DNA of 48,727 nucleotides from Pseudoalteromonas sp. CO133X (GTDB taxonomy: Bacteria; Pseudomonadota; Gammaproteobacteria; Enterobacterales; Alteromonadaceae), in NCBI GenBank assembly GCA_004208945.1, contig SGPE01000011.1, positions 1 to 48,727 on the forward strand. Reading direction: 5' to 3'. Position numbers and translations under genes: made by a program. Of this stretch, positions 28,121-37,209 are shown piece by piece (the first letter of the stretch is position 1; the number at the start of each line of letters is the position of its first letter). The notes under the pieces were generated by a model. The model saw nothing but the letters and a program-made list of their open reading frames with translations, was not told the DNA's origin and searched no databases.

Positions 28121-30943
28121 TTAAAACTTAGTAGTAAAGCTTAACTGGAAGTATTGACCAGTTACGTCATACGCTTCAGATACTGTATTGATACCTGTAC
28201 CGCCGCTAGATGAGCTTTGGTTAGCAACTGGAGGTTGCTTATCAAATAAGTTTCGAACTGTTAGTGTAATATCTGTGTTATCAGAAATTGCATAAGAGCC
28301 AGAAAGATCATGATAAACCACTGACGGGAAATGGTTATACTTATCTAATGGTGTAAAGTCAGTGTAGTTGAAGTTACCACCATCAACACTATCTACTGAA
28401 CGATCCCAGTAGCGCATACGCCACGAAACACTTAAGTCATCAAGAAGGTATGTTAAGTTTAAGTTTGCGCGGTTATCAGGTGTAAATACTTGACCTGCAT
28501 ACTCAATTGTTTCACCACTTTCGATACCAGTCACATCATACTTACGTAAATGGTTCCAAAGTAAGTTCGCTCCAAACGTACCCATATCGGTATCTAGCTT
28601 ATAGGCTAGCTCAAGGTCGATACCAGAAGTTTCGATGTCGTTTTCATTACTTGTACCTGAATGTACTTCAGTTAGAGCACCATTACCATCTCGAAGTGCA
28701 TTGCCTTGACAAGAAGCATCAAACTCACCTGGTGCAACATCGAAACAACGATTCAGTACTGTAGTACGGCTCGTAGTTGAAATCGCATCTTCAACTGAAA
28801 TATCGTAGTAGTCAACAGTCATAGATAGGTTGTCAGTTACTTGCCAAACGAAACCTAAGCTGTATGTATCTGCAGTTTCCTCTTTAACATCCGGGTTACC
28901 ACCAACTGTACCACCTGTGCTTTGAGCTTCGATTTGAGTAAGCTCAAAAGAACCATTAGCCGCTACACGTGCTGCAACTTCAGGAATTGATAAACAGTTC
29001 GTCGCAACATTACCTGTATCTGAAGCTGTAACACCACTACATGGATCAGTTACATTAGCAAAAGTCTCACCACGACCGCCAAATAAATCTGCGATATTTG
29101 GTGTACGAACAGCTGTCGCTGCAGAAGCACGCAGTTTTAATGTCTCAATTGGAGAGTATTGCACGCCAGCATTCCATGTAGTCTGGCCACCAACAATTTC
29201 ATGATCCGCATAACGAGCAGCTAAATCTACTTCTAAGTTATCTAGTACAGGAAGGATAGTCTCAATATAGATATCATTTGAATAATAGCTACCATTTGTT
29301 GGATCTGCTTTATTAGTACTAGATGCACCTGTTTGCGCTAAATCACCTGGGCTATAAGAACCTTTCTCTAAACGATGTTCGTAACCCATTGCCATGCCTG
29401 CAAAGCCACCAGGAAGCTCTAAAGGTAACTCACCAACTAAAGAAGTTGAGAAAATAAACTGTTCTGTTTGACCTGCTGTTTTTGCTGGCACTTTTACATA
29501 ATCAACAGCGTCTTGTGAGATAGTTCCTGCACCAAATAAGTCTAAAGGTACACAACCTTGAAGAACAGCTAGCTCGTCAGCACACTGCAAATCACCATCC
29601 GCATTTCTGATAACATCGAATGCTTTCGCAGCTCTTTCTACGTTAACTTGACCACCGTTTTCTTGGCGTTGATCTGTTTTACCCCAAGAAACATAGCTGT
29701 TCAGAGACCATGAGTCGTTAATAGCCCAATCTACACCTGTTGCAATTCGGATTGTATCTCGTTCAAGATCTGTTGAGCGTGCTCCAAATTCAACCATACG
29801 ACGAACTAATGCAGGGATGTTATCATCCATTGTATAACCATCAGCAAGTAGGTTCTGGCGTAATAGCTCTGGAACCAAAGGGTTGCTCATAGAGATACCA
29901 CCTACGCCACCACGTGAAGGTAGGAAAACATCGTCAGTTGTAAATGGTGTTGGTTCGATTGTTGAATCGTAAGTTTTTGATGAATTCCAGTTAACTTCTG
30001 CAAAATATTGAATATCATCATTTATCTCTTGCTTGATATTCATTGCTGCATATTTACGCTCAAGCGGAGTTACTAGTTGTCGAGCAGAAGCACGGTTGAA
30101 CGCTTGGCCACCACCAATACCTGTATACGGAGTACCATCCGCATTATAACCACCTACACGGCCTTGTGGTGGGTATGAAGAGAAAACCTTATCAACGTAT
30201 TCGTTGCCGTTTTCATCTAAAAGAATTGCTTCATCGAATTCTGAAAAGTCTCTGTCAGATGACTTAAGACCTTTATCGTCATCATAGCCTAATGCTACAG
30301 TTACACTACCAGTTCCCCAGCTATTACCAGACGTAATATTTACTGTGTACTTTTCACGATCGCTTTCAGATGAAATACCTGTTTGAGCATTGAACTCAAT
30401 ACCTTCAACATTATCACGAGTGATAATGTTAACAACACCTGCTACAGCGTCTGAACCATAAATAGCTGATGAAGCGCTTTTTAGAATTTCGATACGCTCA
30501 ATCATAGAAGCTGGTATAGCATTTAGATCCACTGCATAACCAGATGAAGGCGAAACACCAGAAACAAATCGACGACCATTAACTAACACTAAGGTTCTAG
30601 ATTCGCCTAGGTTACGAAGAGAGGTCGTATTCAAACCAACACTTGTAGTACTGAATGATGAGTTAGATTGGTCTGATCCTGCGATTGCAACTGGAGTCTG
30701 GTTAAGAACATCAGCAACGTTTAACGCGCCCATTTGAACGATATCGCTACGACCGATGACAGTAACTGGAACAGGCGTTTCCATATCTGTTCTTTTAATG
30801 CGAGACCCTGTAACCTGAATTCGTTCAACACTTTCTGCGCTTTCATCTTCCGCAGCAATTGTCGACGCTGAAAACGCAGCTGTTGAAGCTGCACCAAAAG
30901 CGATAGCTAAACGAACCGCCTTTGAAACTTGATTATTTAACAT
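28121..30943 (-). CDS. TonB-dependent outer-membrane receptor, copy 1
   Basis: A 940-residue outer-membrane active transporter. The signal peptide begins MLNNQVSKAVRLAIAFGAAS and ends near TIAAE. A segment ESVERIQVTGSRIKRTD, which may include the TonB-contact region, precedes the plug domain (PVPVTVIGRSDIVQMG, LRNLGESRTLVLVNGRRF, IPASMIERIEILKSA, SAIYGSDAVAGVVNIITR). The 22-strand barrel ends in FQLSFTTKF with a C-terminal Phe typical of outer-membrane proteins. The ligand is unknown; no adjacent FecI/FecR pair or catabolic cluster is present. It is a paralogue of the receptor at 31681-34527 and shares its signal-peptide sequence and its mRNA leader. It probably forms its own transcription unit, with a terminator after it and a long leader before it. 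Confidence 0.95.
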   Translation of the reverse strand: MLNNQVSKAVRLAIAFGAASTAAFSASTIAAEDESAESVERIQVTGSRIKRTDMETPVPVTVIGRSDIVQMGALNVADVLNQTPVAIAGSDQSNSSFSTTSVGLNTTSLRNLGESRTLVLVNGRRFVSGVSPSSGYAVDLNAIPASMIERIEILKSASSAIYGSDAVAGVVNIITRDNVEGIEFNAQTGISSESDREKYTVNITSGNSWGTGSVTVALGYDDDKGLKSSDRDFSEFDEAILLDENGNEYVDKVFSSYPPQGRVGGYNADGTPYTGIGGGQAFNRASARQLVTPLERKYAAMNIKQEINDDIQYFAEVNWNSSKTYDSTIEPTPFTTDDVFLPSRGGVGGISMSNPLVPELLRQNLLADGYTMDDNIPALVRRMVEFGARSTDLERDTIRIATGVDWAINDSWSLNSYVSWGKTDQRQENGGQVNVERAAKAFDVIRNADGDLQCADELAVLQGCVPLDLFGAGTISQDAVDYVKVPAKTAGQTEQFIFSTSLVGELPLELPGGFAGMAMGYEHRLEKGSYSPGDLAQTGASSTNKADPTNGSYYSNDIYIETILPVLDNLEVDLAARYADHEIVGGQTTWNAGVQYSPIETLKLRASAATAVRTPNIADLFGGRGETFANVTDPCSGVTASDTGNVATNCLSIPEVAARVAANGSFELTQIEAQSTGGTVGGNPDVKEETADTYSLGFVWQVTDNLSMTVDYYDISVEDAISTTSRTTVLNRCFDVAPGEFDASCQGNALRDGNGALTEVHSGTSNENDIETSGIDLELAYKLDTDMGTFGANLLWNHLRKYDVTGIESGETIEYAGQVFTPDNRANLNLTYLLDDLSVSWRMRYWDRSVDSVDGGNFNYTDFTPLDKYNHFPSVVYHDLSGSYAISDNTDITLTVRNLFDKQPPVANQSSSSGGTGINTVSEAYDVTGQYFQLSFTTKF

Positions 30944-30962
30944 TTGATTCTCCCTGGACCAC
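30921..30962 (-). repeat. 42-base leader/start repeat, copy 1 (matches 34505-34546)
   Basis: These 42 bases are identical to 34505-34546. They cover the first seven codons of the receptor, its Shine-Dalgarno (GGGAGAA) and the sequence GTGGTCC just upstream. Adjacent is a small inverted repeat, CCAC (30959-30962) with GTGG (30970-30973), whose loop differs between copies while the stem is kept. Confidence 0.95.
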
Positions 30963-30988
30963 TATTACTGTGGCTATATATTGCATAA

Positions 30989-31051
30989 ACTTGTTTATTA
31001 CTTGTTTATTATTTACATCGTATAGAACTACGACAAACGAATAATAAACAA
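30989..31051. promoter_or_regulatory. Tandem and inverted TTGTTTATTA motifs upstream of receptor copy 1
   Basis: ACTTGTTTATT occurs twice in direct tandem (30989-30999 and 31000-31010). An inverted copy TAATAAACAA lies at 31042-31051, and that copy is also found upstream of the second receptor at 34614-34623. This could be a regulator-binding array or promoter DNA; the factor is unknown. Confidence 0.5.
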
Positions 31052-31082
31052 AAAAAACAAAATATCCAGCCCTTTATTTACA
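31042..31082 (-). repeat. Conserved upstream block, copy 1 (matches 34614-34654)
   Basis: On the minus strand this block reads TGTAAATAAAGGGCTGGA, 13 variable bases, then TTGTTTATTA. The block at 34614-34654 has the same two parts (one base different in the first) with exactly the same 13-base spacing. It lies about 100 bases before the start codon in copy 1 and about 87 in copy 2. It is probably a promoter or operator. Confidence 0.7.
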
Positions 31083-31370
31083 GTTCCTTAATTAAAAACC
31101 AAAAAATTTACTTTCCATTATACTTTGTATACAAACATAAAATTTAGCGTTTAAGTTTAAATTGACAATAAAAAAATTAAATAAACAAAATATTAATAAT
31201 TATTTAACTTATCAGGTTTTATTTGGCAACTTCTTAACAGAGCCGTTTTCTTAACCACATTTAAACCAACAACTTCAATGCGTTAGAACAAGACTTCAGA
31301 CTGAAGCTGTAACTACTTTAGTAATTACTTACATAAATTGGGATATATACTTATTTTTCTAAGCTTAATT

Positions 31371-31388
31371 TGACAATGAGAGTTGTCA
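31371..31388. promoter_or_regulatory. Inverted repeat TGACAA-N6-TTGTCA
   Basis: Perfect 6-base arms with a 6-base spacer (TGAGAG), in the middle of a 737-base non-coding gap. The spacing of about one and a half helical turns suits a dimeric repressor. A TTGACA -35-like hexamer overlaps the left arm, but no -10 box sits at the right distance. Confidence 0.35.
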
Positions 31389-31530
31389 GCTACACATTCC
31401 ATATAAGCTTTGCCATAGAAGGGATACTTTCTGGTAATCTACTCAGTGTACAACCTAAACGATTACAAAAAAATAAGTAGCTCGTCGCGCCTGATATTAT
31501 TGTTATTTTTAGAATTGTAAGGAGGTTTGT

Positions 31531-31581
31531 ATGATTGACTTTAGGAAGCGCGAGTCGCTAAAAAGCTCCTCAAAAAACTGA
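31531..31581 (+). CDS. Candidate 16-codon small ORF with perfect Shine-Dalgarno
   Basis: AAGGAGG ends five bases before an ATG that opens MIDFRKRESLKSSSKN and then TGA. The peptide is strongly basic and polar, with no membrane segment, so it does not resemble a type I toxin. The frame stands alone on the plus strand, with both neighbouring receptors on the other strand, so it is not a leader peptide for either. A stretch CTCCTC just before its stop could pair with the Shine-Dalgarno. I do not recognise it. It may be a real small protein, a remnant of a lost gene, or chance. Confidence 0.3.
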   Translation: MIDFRKRESLKSSSKN

Positions 31582-31625
31582 AACTACGTTTTATGATCTA
31601 AAAACAAACAATTAATGCAACAAAG

Positions 31626-31655
31626 AAAAAGGCCAAAACATAATGTCTTGGCCTT
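31626..31655 (-). terminator. Rho-independent terminator after the second TonB-dependent receptor
   Basis: AAGGCCAA (31629-31636) pairs with TTGGCCTT (31648-31655), with further partial pairing inside (ACA with TGT). On the minus strand the stem runs into a T-rich tail (TTTTTCTTTG). It lies about 26 bases past the receptor stop. Confidence 0.9.
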
Positions 31656-31680
31656 AGTAGGGAAAAATATTAACAGTTCA

Positions 31681-34527
31681 TTAGAACTTAAGGTTAACAC
31701 TCATATGTACAAAACGACCTAAAGTGTCATAGTAGCCGGCCACTGTATTCGCGTTTGACGAAATAGTGTTACCAACCATAGGTGGCTCTTTATCAAAGAT
31801 ATTATTAATACCACCTGTCAGCGTTACATGCTCATTGACTGAGTAATTACCTGAAAGGTCGATGAAGTTGTAAGAATCAATACCACCATTTTCAATTAAT
31901 GATGTATCTGCATCACCTTCATAGTCTACGCCACCGTAGTAACGCCATTTAAGGCCTACTCGCCAATCATCTGCAATATAATTTACATTCGCAGTGTGAC
32001 GCCATTTTGGTGATGCAAAACAGTCCGTACTTACATTACCAGAACAATCATAAGCCAGTGACTCATCACCTAGGATTGGCTCCACTTCTTTTTTGATGCT
32101 GTAATAACCATTAATATCAAATTTCAATGTTGCTTCGTTAAGCTCCATTGTGTAAGCAGCTGTTAAATCAACACCTTCCCACGTACGACCACCAATGTTG
32201 TCACTTAAGTTTACAACATAACCATCTTGGCCTAACCATAGGCTACCTGATGCACTTCGTTGAATATTATCACAGAAGAAAGCATCACCGGTTGTAGCAC
32301 AGTTATTTAAGATGCGCTCAGCCCCCACAACACCCACTACTTTTTCCATTTCAATTTGGAAATAGTCAACAGAGAAGTTGAAGTTATCAAATGGGTTTGC
32401 AACTAAACCAATCGTAATGGTTTCAGCTTCTTCCGGTTTTAGGTTTGGATTACCACCGGCAAATTGATTGTATTGACCTGCAGGTGATGCAGTAACGGCA
32501 CCATATTGTGAACCAGTTACGCCCGTGTTAGCACACTGCGCTGAATCATATGCAGGGCTGTCACTTGCACAACCGTCACTACCACTCCAAAGGCTGATGC
32601 TTTGTGCTGCGAATAGCTCACCAACATTAGGAGCACGAACCGCTTTTGCAAAGCTTGCACGGAACTTATACGCATCGGCTAGTGTATAATCACCACCAAT
32701 TGAGTAAGTTGTATCTGAACCTGTTGTAGAGTAATCAGACCAACGTGCAGCCGTTGAAATATTAAACTCATCTAGCACTGGAATTTGCAGCTCACCGTAC
32801 ACTTCATTTACATCAATCGAGCCATATAAGCTTGGTGATGGACCACCTTGACCTAATAGCTGACCTTCTTCATAAACCGTATCTGATGTACGCTCATATT
32901 CTTGCTCACGGCGTTCCACACCAAATACAGCTGCAATAGGTAAAGATGCACTTGGTAGAGTCAAATCAAGCTCACCTGATACATAACCACTATAAATTGT
33001 TTGTGTTACTAAACCAGTTTGCGTACCAACACCTGCTAGCTGCGCTGCTTGCTCAGGTGTTACGCCATCTAGTTCAAATACATTATAGTAAAGACAACCA
33101 TCTGCTTCTTCACATGACGTACCAACAGCGCCAACACGTGGACCAATTTTTGGTGCTAATAAATCATTTTTATACACTGAGCTCGATGTTGTTGCAGAGT
33201 AGTTATAGCTAACATCATATGTCCAGTTATCATTAATCTCACCTTCCATACCCGTTAGGATACGATATGAAGTATGCTCTAGATTATCTGCACGCGGGCC
33301 ACCTTCAACATTACGTTTACCGATGTAAGCAACAAATTGGTCATTTCCTGTTTGACCAAAAAGCTCTTGCAACTGCTGTTTTTGTAAGTCCGACAATAAT
33401 GGGTTGTTATAATCCATTAAAAACTCTTCGTTGAAGAACGTACCCGACTCAGCGATTTGACCAGCTGTTCTATTGTGCATAAATGAGAACTCTAAGTATG
33501 GTCTAAAGTGCTCATTGATTTCATAATCAATGAAGCTACCTAATGTAAAGCGCTCATTTGGGCGTAAGAAGTGATTCACAGGCGCATAGTTATAACGATA
33601 GCCATCATCTTCAATAAAACCCTGACCATTTGGGTTTAGATAGCCCCAAAACTCTTGTGTATAATCCACTTCGCCATCAACTACAGGGAAGATATCAAAG
33701 TGTGGGTTTGGTGTATTTGCTGAACCACCACACACGTTACCCGCACCATTTAAAGCACATGACGAATAGTCGCGGCTACCCTGCAACAGCTCTGTTTGAC
33801 GGTTGTAAGTTACGTAACCAACTGCATGCCCTTTACCAGAGTCAAAGCCACTACCCACCGTTAAATCTAAGCTATATGACTTACCATCGATTCCCGTATT
33901 GCCCGTTTCATAATCATAGCCTTGATCATCCATCAGGCCTTGAATATACCCATTATCATTATTATGTTGATAGCCTGATGCTCCCATGTTGAATGAGATA
34001 CCATCAAACTCATCGTTCATCACAAAGTTAACAACACCCGCAACAGCATCAGCACCATAAACTGCCGCCGCACCACCTGTTAGTACGTCAACACGCTTAA
34101 CTAATGATGCTGGAATTTGGTTAATATCAGGAACCTGAGATGTAATACTACCAGCCTGCATACGGCGGCCATTGATCAATACCAATGTTCTGTTTGAGCC
34201 AAGACCACGAAGGTCAACGGTTGCGGTACCCGTTGCGCCATTCGCAAGAAATGAACTTTGCGCAGCTTCAATTTGTGGTAATTGGTTTAATACATCCTCA
34301 ACACGAGAGAAACCGCTCAATTTAATCTCTTCAGCAGTCATTACAGTAACAGGACTAACCGTCTCAAGGTCTGTACGTTTGATACGTGAACCTGTTACTT
34401 GGATGCGCTCAACTTTTTCAACACCGTCATCGGCTGCATTTGCAGCCATAGAAAAACCTGTCGAAGTAGAAGCAACGCCAAAAGCAAGCGCAAGGCGCAC
34501 CGCTTTTGAAACTTGATTATTTAACAT
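31681..34527 (-). CDS. TonB-dependent outer-membrane receptor, copy 2
   Basis: A 948-residue TonB-dependent transporter from the ATG at 34527, chosen because it starts MLNNQVSKAVRLALAFG exactly like copy 1 and has the GGGAGAA ribosome-binding site; 39 codons further upstream are open but lie in the leader. The signal peptide ends near MAANAAD. The plug domain shows VERIQVTGSRIKRTDLET, DLRGLGSNRTLVLINGRRM, IPASLVKRVDVLTGGAAA and VYGADAVAGVVNFVM. The barrel ends HMSVNLKF. The plug LTGGAAAVYGADAVAGVVNF form is typical of receptors abundant in marine Alteromonadales. The substrate cannot be told; there is no siderophore cluster here. The barrel differs clearly from copy 1, so this is an old paralogue with a recently shared or conserved leader. 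Confidence 0.95.
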   Translation of the reverse strand: MLNNQVSKAVRLALAFGVASTSTGFSMAANAADDGVEKVERIQVTGSRIKRTDLETVSPVTVMTAEEIKLSGFSRVEDVLNQLPQIEAAQSSFLANGATGTATVDLRGLGSNRTLVLINGRRMQAGSITSQVPDINQIPASLVKRVDVLTGGAAAVYGADAVAGVVNFVMNDEFDGISFNMGASGYQHNNDNGYIQGLMDDQGYDYETGNTGIDGKSYSLDLTVGSGFDSGKGHAVGYVTYNRQTELLQGSRDYSSCALNGAGNVCGGSANTPNPHFDIFPVVDGEVDYTQEFWGYLNPNGQGFIEDDGYRYNYAPVNHFLRPNERFTLGSFIDYEINEHFRPYLEFSFMHNRTAGQIAESGTFFNEEFLMDYNNPLLSDLQKQQLQELFGQTGNDQFVAYIGKRNVEGGPRADNLEHTSYRILTGMEGEINDNWTYDVSYNYSATTSSSVYKNDLLAPKIGPRVGAVGTSCEEADGCLYYNVFELDGVTPEQAAQLAGVGTQTGLVTQTIYSGYVSGELDLTLPSASLPIAAVFGVERREQEYERTSDTVYEEGQLLGQGGPSPSLYGSIDVNEVYGELQIPVLDEFNISTAARWSDYSTTGSDTTYSIGGDYTLADAYKFRASFAKAVRAPNVGELFAAQSISLWSGSDGCASDSPAYDSAQCANTGVTGSQYGAVTASPAGQYNQFAGGNPNLKPEEAETITIGLVANPFDNFNFSVDYFQIEMEKVVGVVGAERILNNCATTGDAFFCDNIQRSASGSLWLGQDGYVVNLSDNIGGRTWEGVDLTAAYTMELNEATLKFDINGYYSIKKEVEPILGDESLAYDCSGNVSTDCFASPKWRHTANVNYIADDWRVGLKWRYYGGVDYEGDADTSLIENGGIDSYNFIDLSGNYSVNEHVTLTGGINNIFDKEPPMVGNTISSNANTVAGYYDTLGRFVHMSVNLKF

Positions 34528-34546
34528 TTGATTCTCCCTGGACCAC
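34505..34546 (-). repeat. 42-base leader/start repeat, copy 2 (matches 30921-30962)
   Basis: Identical to 30921-30962. It is flanked upstream by ACCAC (34542-34546) and GTGGT (34552-34556), a 5-bp inverted repeat that places a small stem directly before the ribosome-binding site, as in copy 1. Confidence 0.95.
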
Positions 34547-34613
34547 CAATAGTGGTTATAATTAGTATAGTTATGTTTATTTTTTGTTACCCAAACTTGG
34601 TTTGGCCAGAGAA

Positions 34614-34654
34614 TAATAAACAAATGAAAATAAATTTCCAGCACTTTATTTACA
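34614..34654 (-). repeat. Conserved upstream block, copy 2 (matches 31042-31082)
   Basis: Minus strand: TGTAAATAAAGTGCTGGA, 13 bases, TTGTTTATTA. Same order and spacing as upstream of receptor copy 1, while the sequence between this block and the 42-base leader has diverged. Confidence 0.7.
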
Positions 34655-34759
34655 TTTATTTAATAAAGTGAATTTATACTGTAACAACCTTACCTTTTCG
34701 CTCAAAAAACAAACGACCAGTAAAATCAGCACTTACAACCAACCATTCACCAAAAATAA

Positions 34760-37108
34760 CTAGAAAAGCTGTATTTGCCTGTCTTCAATTGACGCAAATT
34801 TTGCAACTAAATTACCAACAATCATTTCAGCAATTGGCAATAATTGCTTATTTACATAAACAGAATAATCATATTGATGGTTGCCGATATAAAATTCAGC
34901 CCCCTGTGCGGTGTACACATATTCAATAGTTTGTCCGCGCTTAATTTCACGGTGAGGGTTGTCAGCTAGGTATTGCTTTGCAGCTTTAACATGAGGAGGG
35001 ATATTTTTTTGGTAATCAGTTAAATGTTGACCTAAACGTTTACGATAAATAAGCAGCTCATCGTATTCGCCGTTATAGAGCTTTTTTACATACTTATCAA
35101 ATGTTTGTATGATTAACTCTTGACTGTATGAGTCGCTAAATAATATTTCAAACAACTCAATTTGAAATTTATGAGCTAACTCCGTCCAATCACTGCGCAC
35201 TGTCTCCATTCCTTTGAACACTAAGTGCGTGGCGCCATTTTTATCTATCTTACCTACATAGCGCTTTTTTGAGCCCGTTGCTTTACCACGTATTGTTGGC
35301 ATAAAAAATGGGCTATAGTGGGTTTCATATTCAATTTCTAAGTAGCTGGTTATATTATAATTTTTTTCAAGCTCTGCGTGCCATCGCGCATTAATTTTCG
35401 TAGCAAGTTCAATACCTATTTCATGACAACTGGCAGGATTTAATTCATCATCTAGCTTAACAAATGTCGAATCTGTATCACCATAAATAACTTGGTAGCC
35501 CCACTGCTCAATCCATTGCTTTGTTGTCTGCATGATCTCATGCCCGCGTAAGGTAATCGAACTTGATAAACGCGGATCGTAAAACCGGCAACCTTTAGAG
35601 CCTAATACGCCATATAAACTATTCATAATGATTTTAATGGCCTGCGAAAGCATCGGTTGATTGTTATCTTTAGCAACTTGTCGGGTTGTGGCTAATTGGC
35701 GAATTAATTTAGGTAAATGGTGCTTAGTTCTTGAAAACAAGGCTTGATTAAACCCTTCAATCGCTAATTCTGGTTGCTTTAGTCCCTCGACTAGACCTAA
35801 AGGGTCAATGCAAAAAGTACGCATTATTGACGGGTAAAGACTTTTATAATCGAGTACCACAATATTTTTATATAACCCTGGCTCAGAGTTCATAACATAG
35901 CCACCAGGGCTGTCAAAGCTTAAACCATGATCACCCAAATTCGGTGCCACATAGCCACTACGGTGTAATAAAGGGAGGTAAAGGTTGGTAAAGGCAGCTA
36001 CAGAGCCGCCCATCCTTTCAAGTTCAAGACCTGTCATTTGGCTGCGAACGGCAGCAAATTCGAGTAACTTTAATTTTTTGAAAATACGCTGTACTAAAAT
36101 ACAATCTTGTCGATTGTATGCTGCAAGAGAAAGTTTATCCTCGTTAAATTGACGAACAATCTCATCTAACCGGTTATCCGTACTAATTAGCTTTTCTTCA
36201 CCAAGCTCAATACTGGCTACATTAGCTAAGCTAAAACTATCATAGTGATATGTGGCATTTTTGAGCGTATCAATACCATCAATAACAACTCTGCCTGGGA
36301 CTGTGACACGCGTGAAATTGCCGACCCTTAACTGCATTTTTTCATTATTACGACCTAGGGGAAGTTCAACACCTAGCGCCTCAGCACGCTCATGCAGCAC
36401 ACTGAAATCAAACTCAATAACATTCCAACCAATAATAACATCAGGGTCAACAGTTTGAATTTGTTCACATAGCTTAGTAAGCAGGTCTATTTCATCAACA
36501 CACCATTGAATATTAAAATCACGCTCTGATGTATCAAGCGGCTCACCTATCATTAAAACAGTATCGACATTGTCCCCCACTAAACCAACAGAAAATAAGA
36601 CCCCGTCCCCACTGCACTCAATATCTAATGAGAGACTTGTAAACTGAGGTGTGAAATCATTATTTTGTTTAAACTGAACATCTGTTAACACGCGAAGCGG
36701 TGAAGATTGAACGACTCGCCCCTTTGCCCACACCGCACCTTTTATAAAACGCTCCATCAAAAAGCGATCTACCGGCCTAATATCGTCTTCATACACATTC
36801 ACAAAGTGGGCTTTAAGTTGTTTCGCTGCTTTATAGTAATGTTTTAAGGACGAAAAATGACAGGCTACAACAGGGTGTTGTTGAAATGTTTTTAACGATA
36901 TATGTTTAATTTCACAGTGAATTTGGTACTCATTAAAAAGGCGATTAACAGTGTTCAGATCTTGCTCACGAACAAAAAATACAGCCTTTTGCGGCGAACT
37001 AATAAGTTTAACAGGCCCTTGCTCTGACAAGATCCACACTACGATAGATATACCTTTGGCATTATCAAAACATTGCGTAGAAAGAATAAAGCCAGAAGTA
37101 AGCTGCAT
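34760..37108 (-). CDS. polB: DNA polymerase II (family B)
   Basis: A repair and translesion DNA polymerase of 782 residues (E. coli Pol II is 783). Proofreading exonuclease motifs are present: Exo I SLDIECSGDG, Exo II VIIGWNVIEFDFSVL, Exo III YNRQDC. So are the polymerase motifs A DYKSLYPSIMRTF, B KIIMNSLYGVLGSKG and C YGDTDST, and the KKRYVG segment. All catalytic Asp residues are intact. In E. coli this gene (dinA) is SOS-induced. Here it is divergent from dinG across 135 bases holding a LexA-like box, though the box is nearer dinG. It is followed by the leader region of receptor copy 2, with no clear terminator. Confidence 0.96.
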   Translation of the reverse strand: MQLTSGFILSTQCFDNAKGISIVVWILSEQGPVKLISSPQKAVFFVREQDLNTVNRLFNEYQIHCEIKHISLKTFQQHPVVACHFSSLKHYYKAAKQLKAHFVNVYEDDIRPVDRFLMERFIKGAVWAKGRVVQSSPLRVLTDVQFKQNNDFTPQFTSLSLDIECSGDGVLFSVGLVGDNVDTVLMIGEPLDTSERDFNIQWCVDEIDLLTKLCEQIQTVDPDVIIGWNVIEFDFSVLHERAEALGVELPLGRNNEKMQLRVGNFTRVTVPGRVVIDGIDTLKNATYHYDSFSLANVASIELGEEKLISTDNRLDEIVRQFNEDKLSLAAYNRQDCILVQRIFKKLKLLEFAAVRSQMTGLELERMGGSVAAFTNLYLPLLHRSGYVAPNLGDHGLSFDSPGGYVMNSEPGLYKNIVVLDYKSLYPSIMRTFCIDPLGLVEGLKQPELAIEGFNQALFSRTKHHLPKLIRQLATTRQVAKDNNQPMLSQAIKIIMNSLYGVLGSKGCRFYDPRLSSSITLRGHEIMQTTKQWIEQWGYQVIYGDTDSTFVKLDDELNPASCHEIGIELATKINARWHAELEKNYNITSYLEIEYETHYSPFFMPTIRGKATGSKKRYVGKIDKNGATHLVFKGMETVRSDWTELAHKFQIELFEILFSDSYSQELIIQTFDKYVKKLYNGEYDELLIYRKRLGQHLTDYQKNIPPHVKAAKQYLADNPHREIKRGQTIEYVYTAQGAEFYIGNHQYDYSVYVNKQLLPIAEMIVGNLVAKFASIEDRQIQLF

Positions 37109-37209
37109 GTAAAAACCTTTTAGCCTAAATAAGAGTAAAGCAAACGCTGAGCGACAAAATTAACCACAAGTTGCTTGTAGTTACCGCGTTAAATCTCTAA
37201 AATTCATTA

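Larger units (their letters stand above)
30963..31680. other. Non-coding gap between the two TonB-dependent receptors
   Basis: This very AT-rich gap holds the leader and upstream block of receptor copy 1 at its left end and the terminator of receptor copy 2 at its right end. The middle (31083-31620) has no long ORF. It does contain a perfect palindrome CTTCAG-A-CTGAAG (31294-31306), an inverted repeat TGACAA-N6-TTGTCA (31371-31388), and a 16-codon ORF on the plus strand with a perfect ribosome-binding site (31531-31581). It could hide a small RNA or peptide gene; no promoter was established. Confidence 0.6.

Noticed and set aside
28121..34527. Receptor pair as a recent tandem duplication
   Set aside because: Leaders and signal peptides match, but the plug and barrel sequences differ widely, so the genes are old paralogues.
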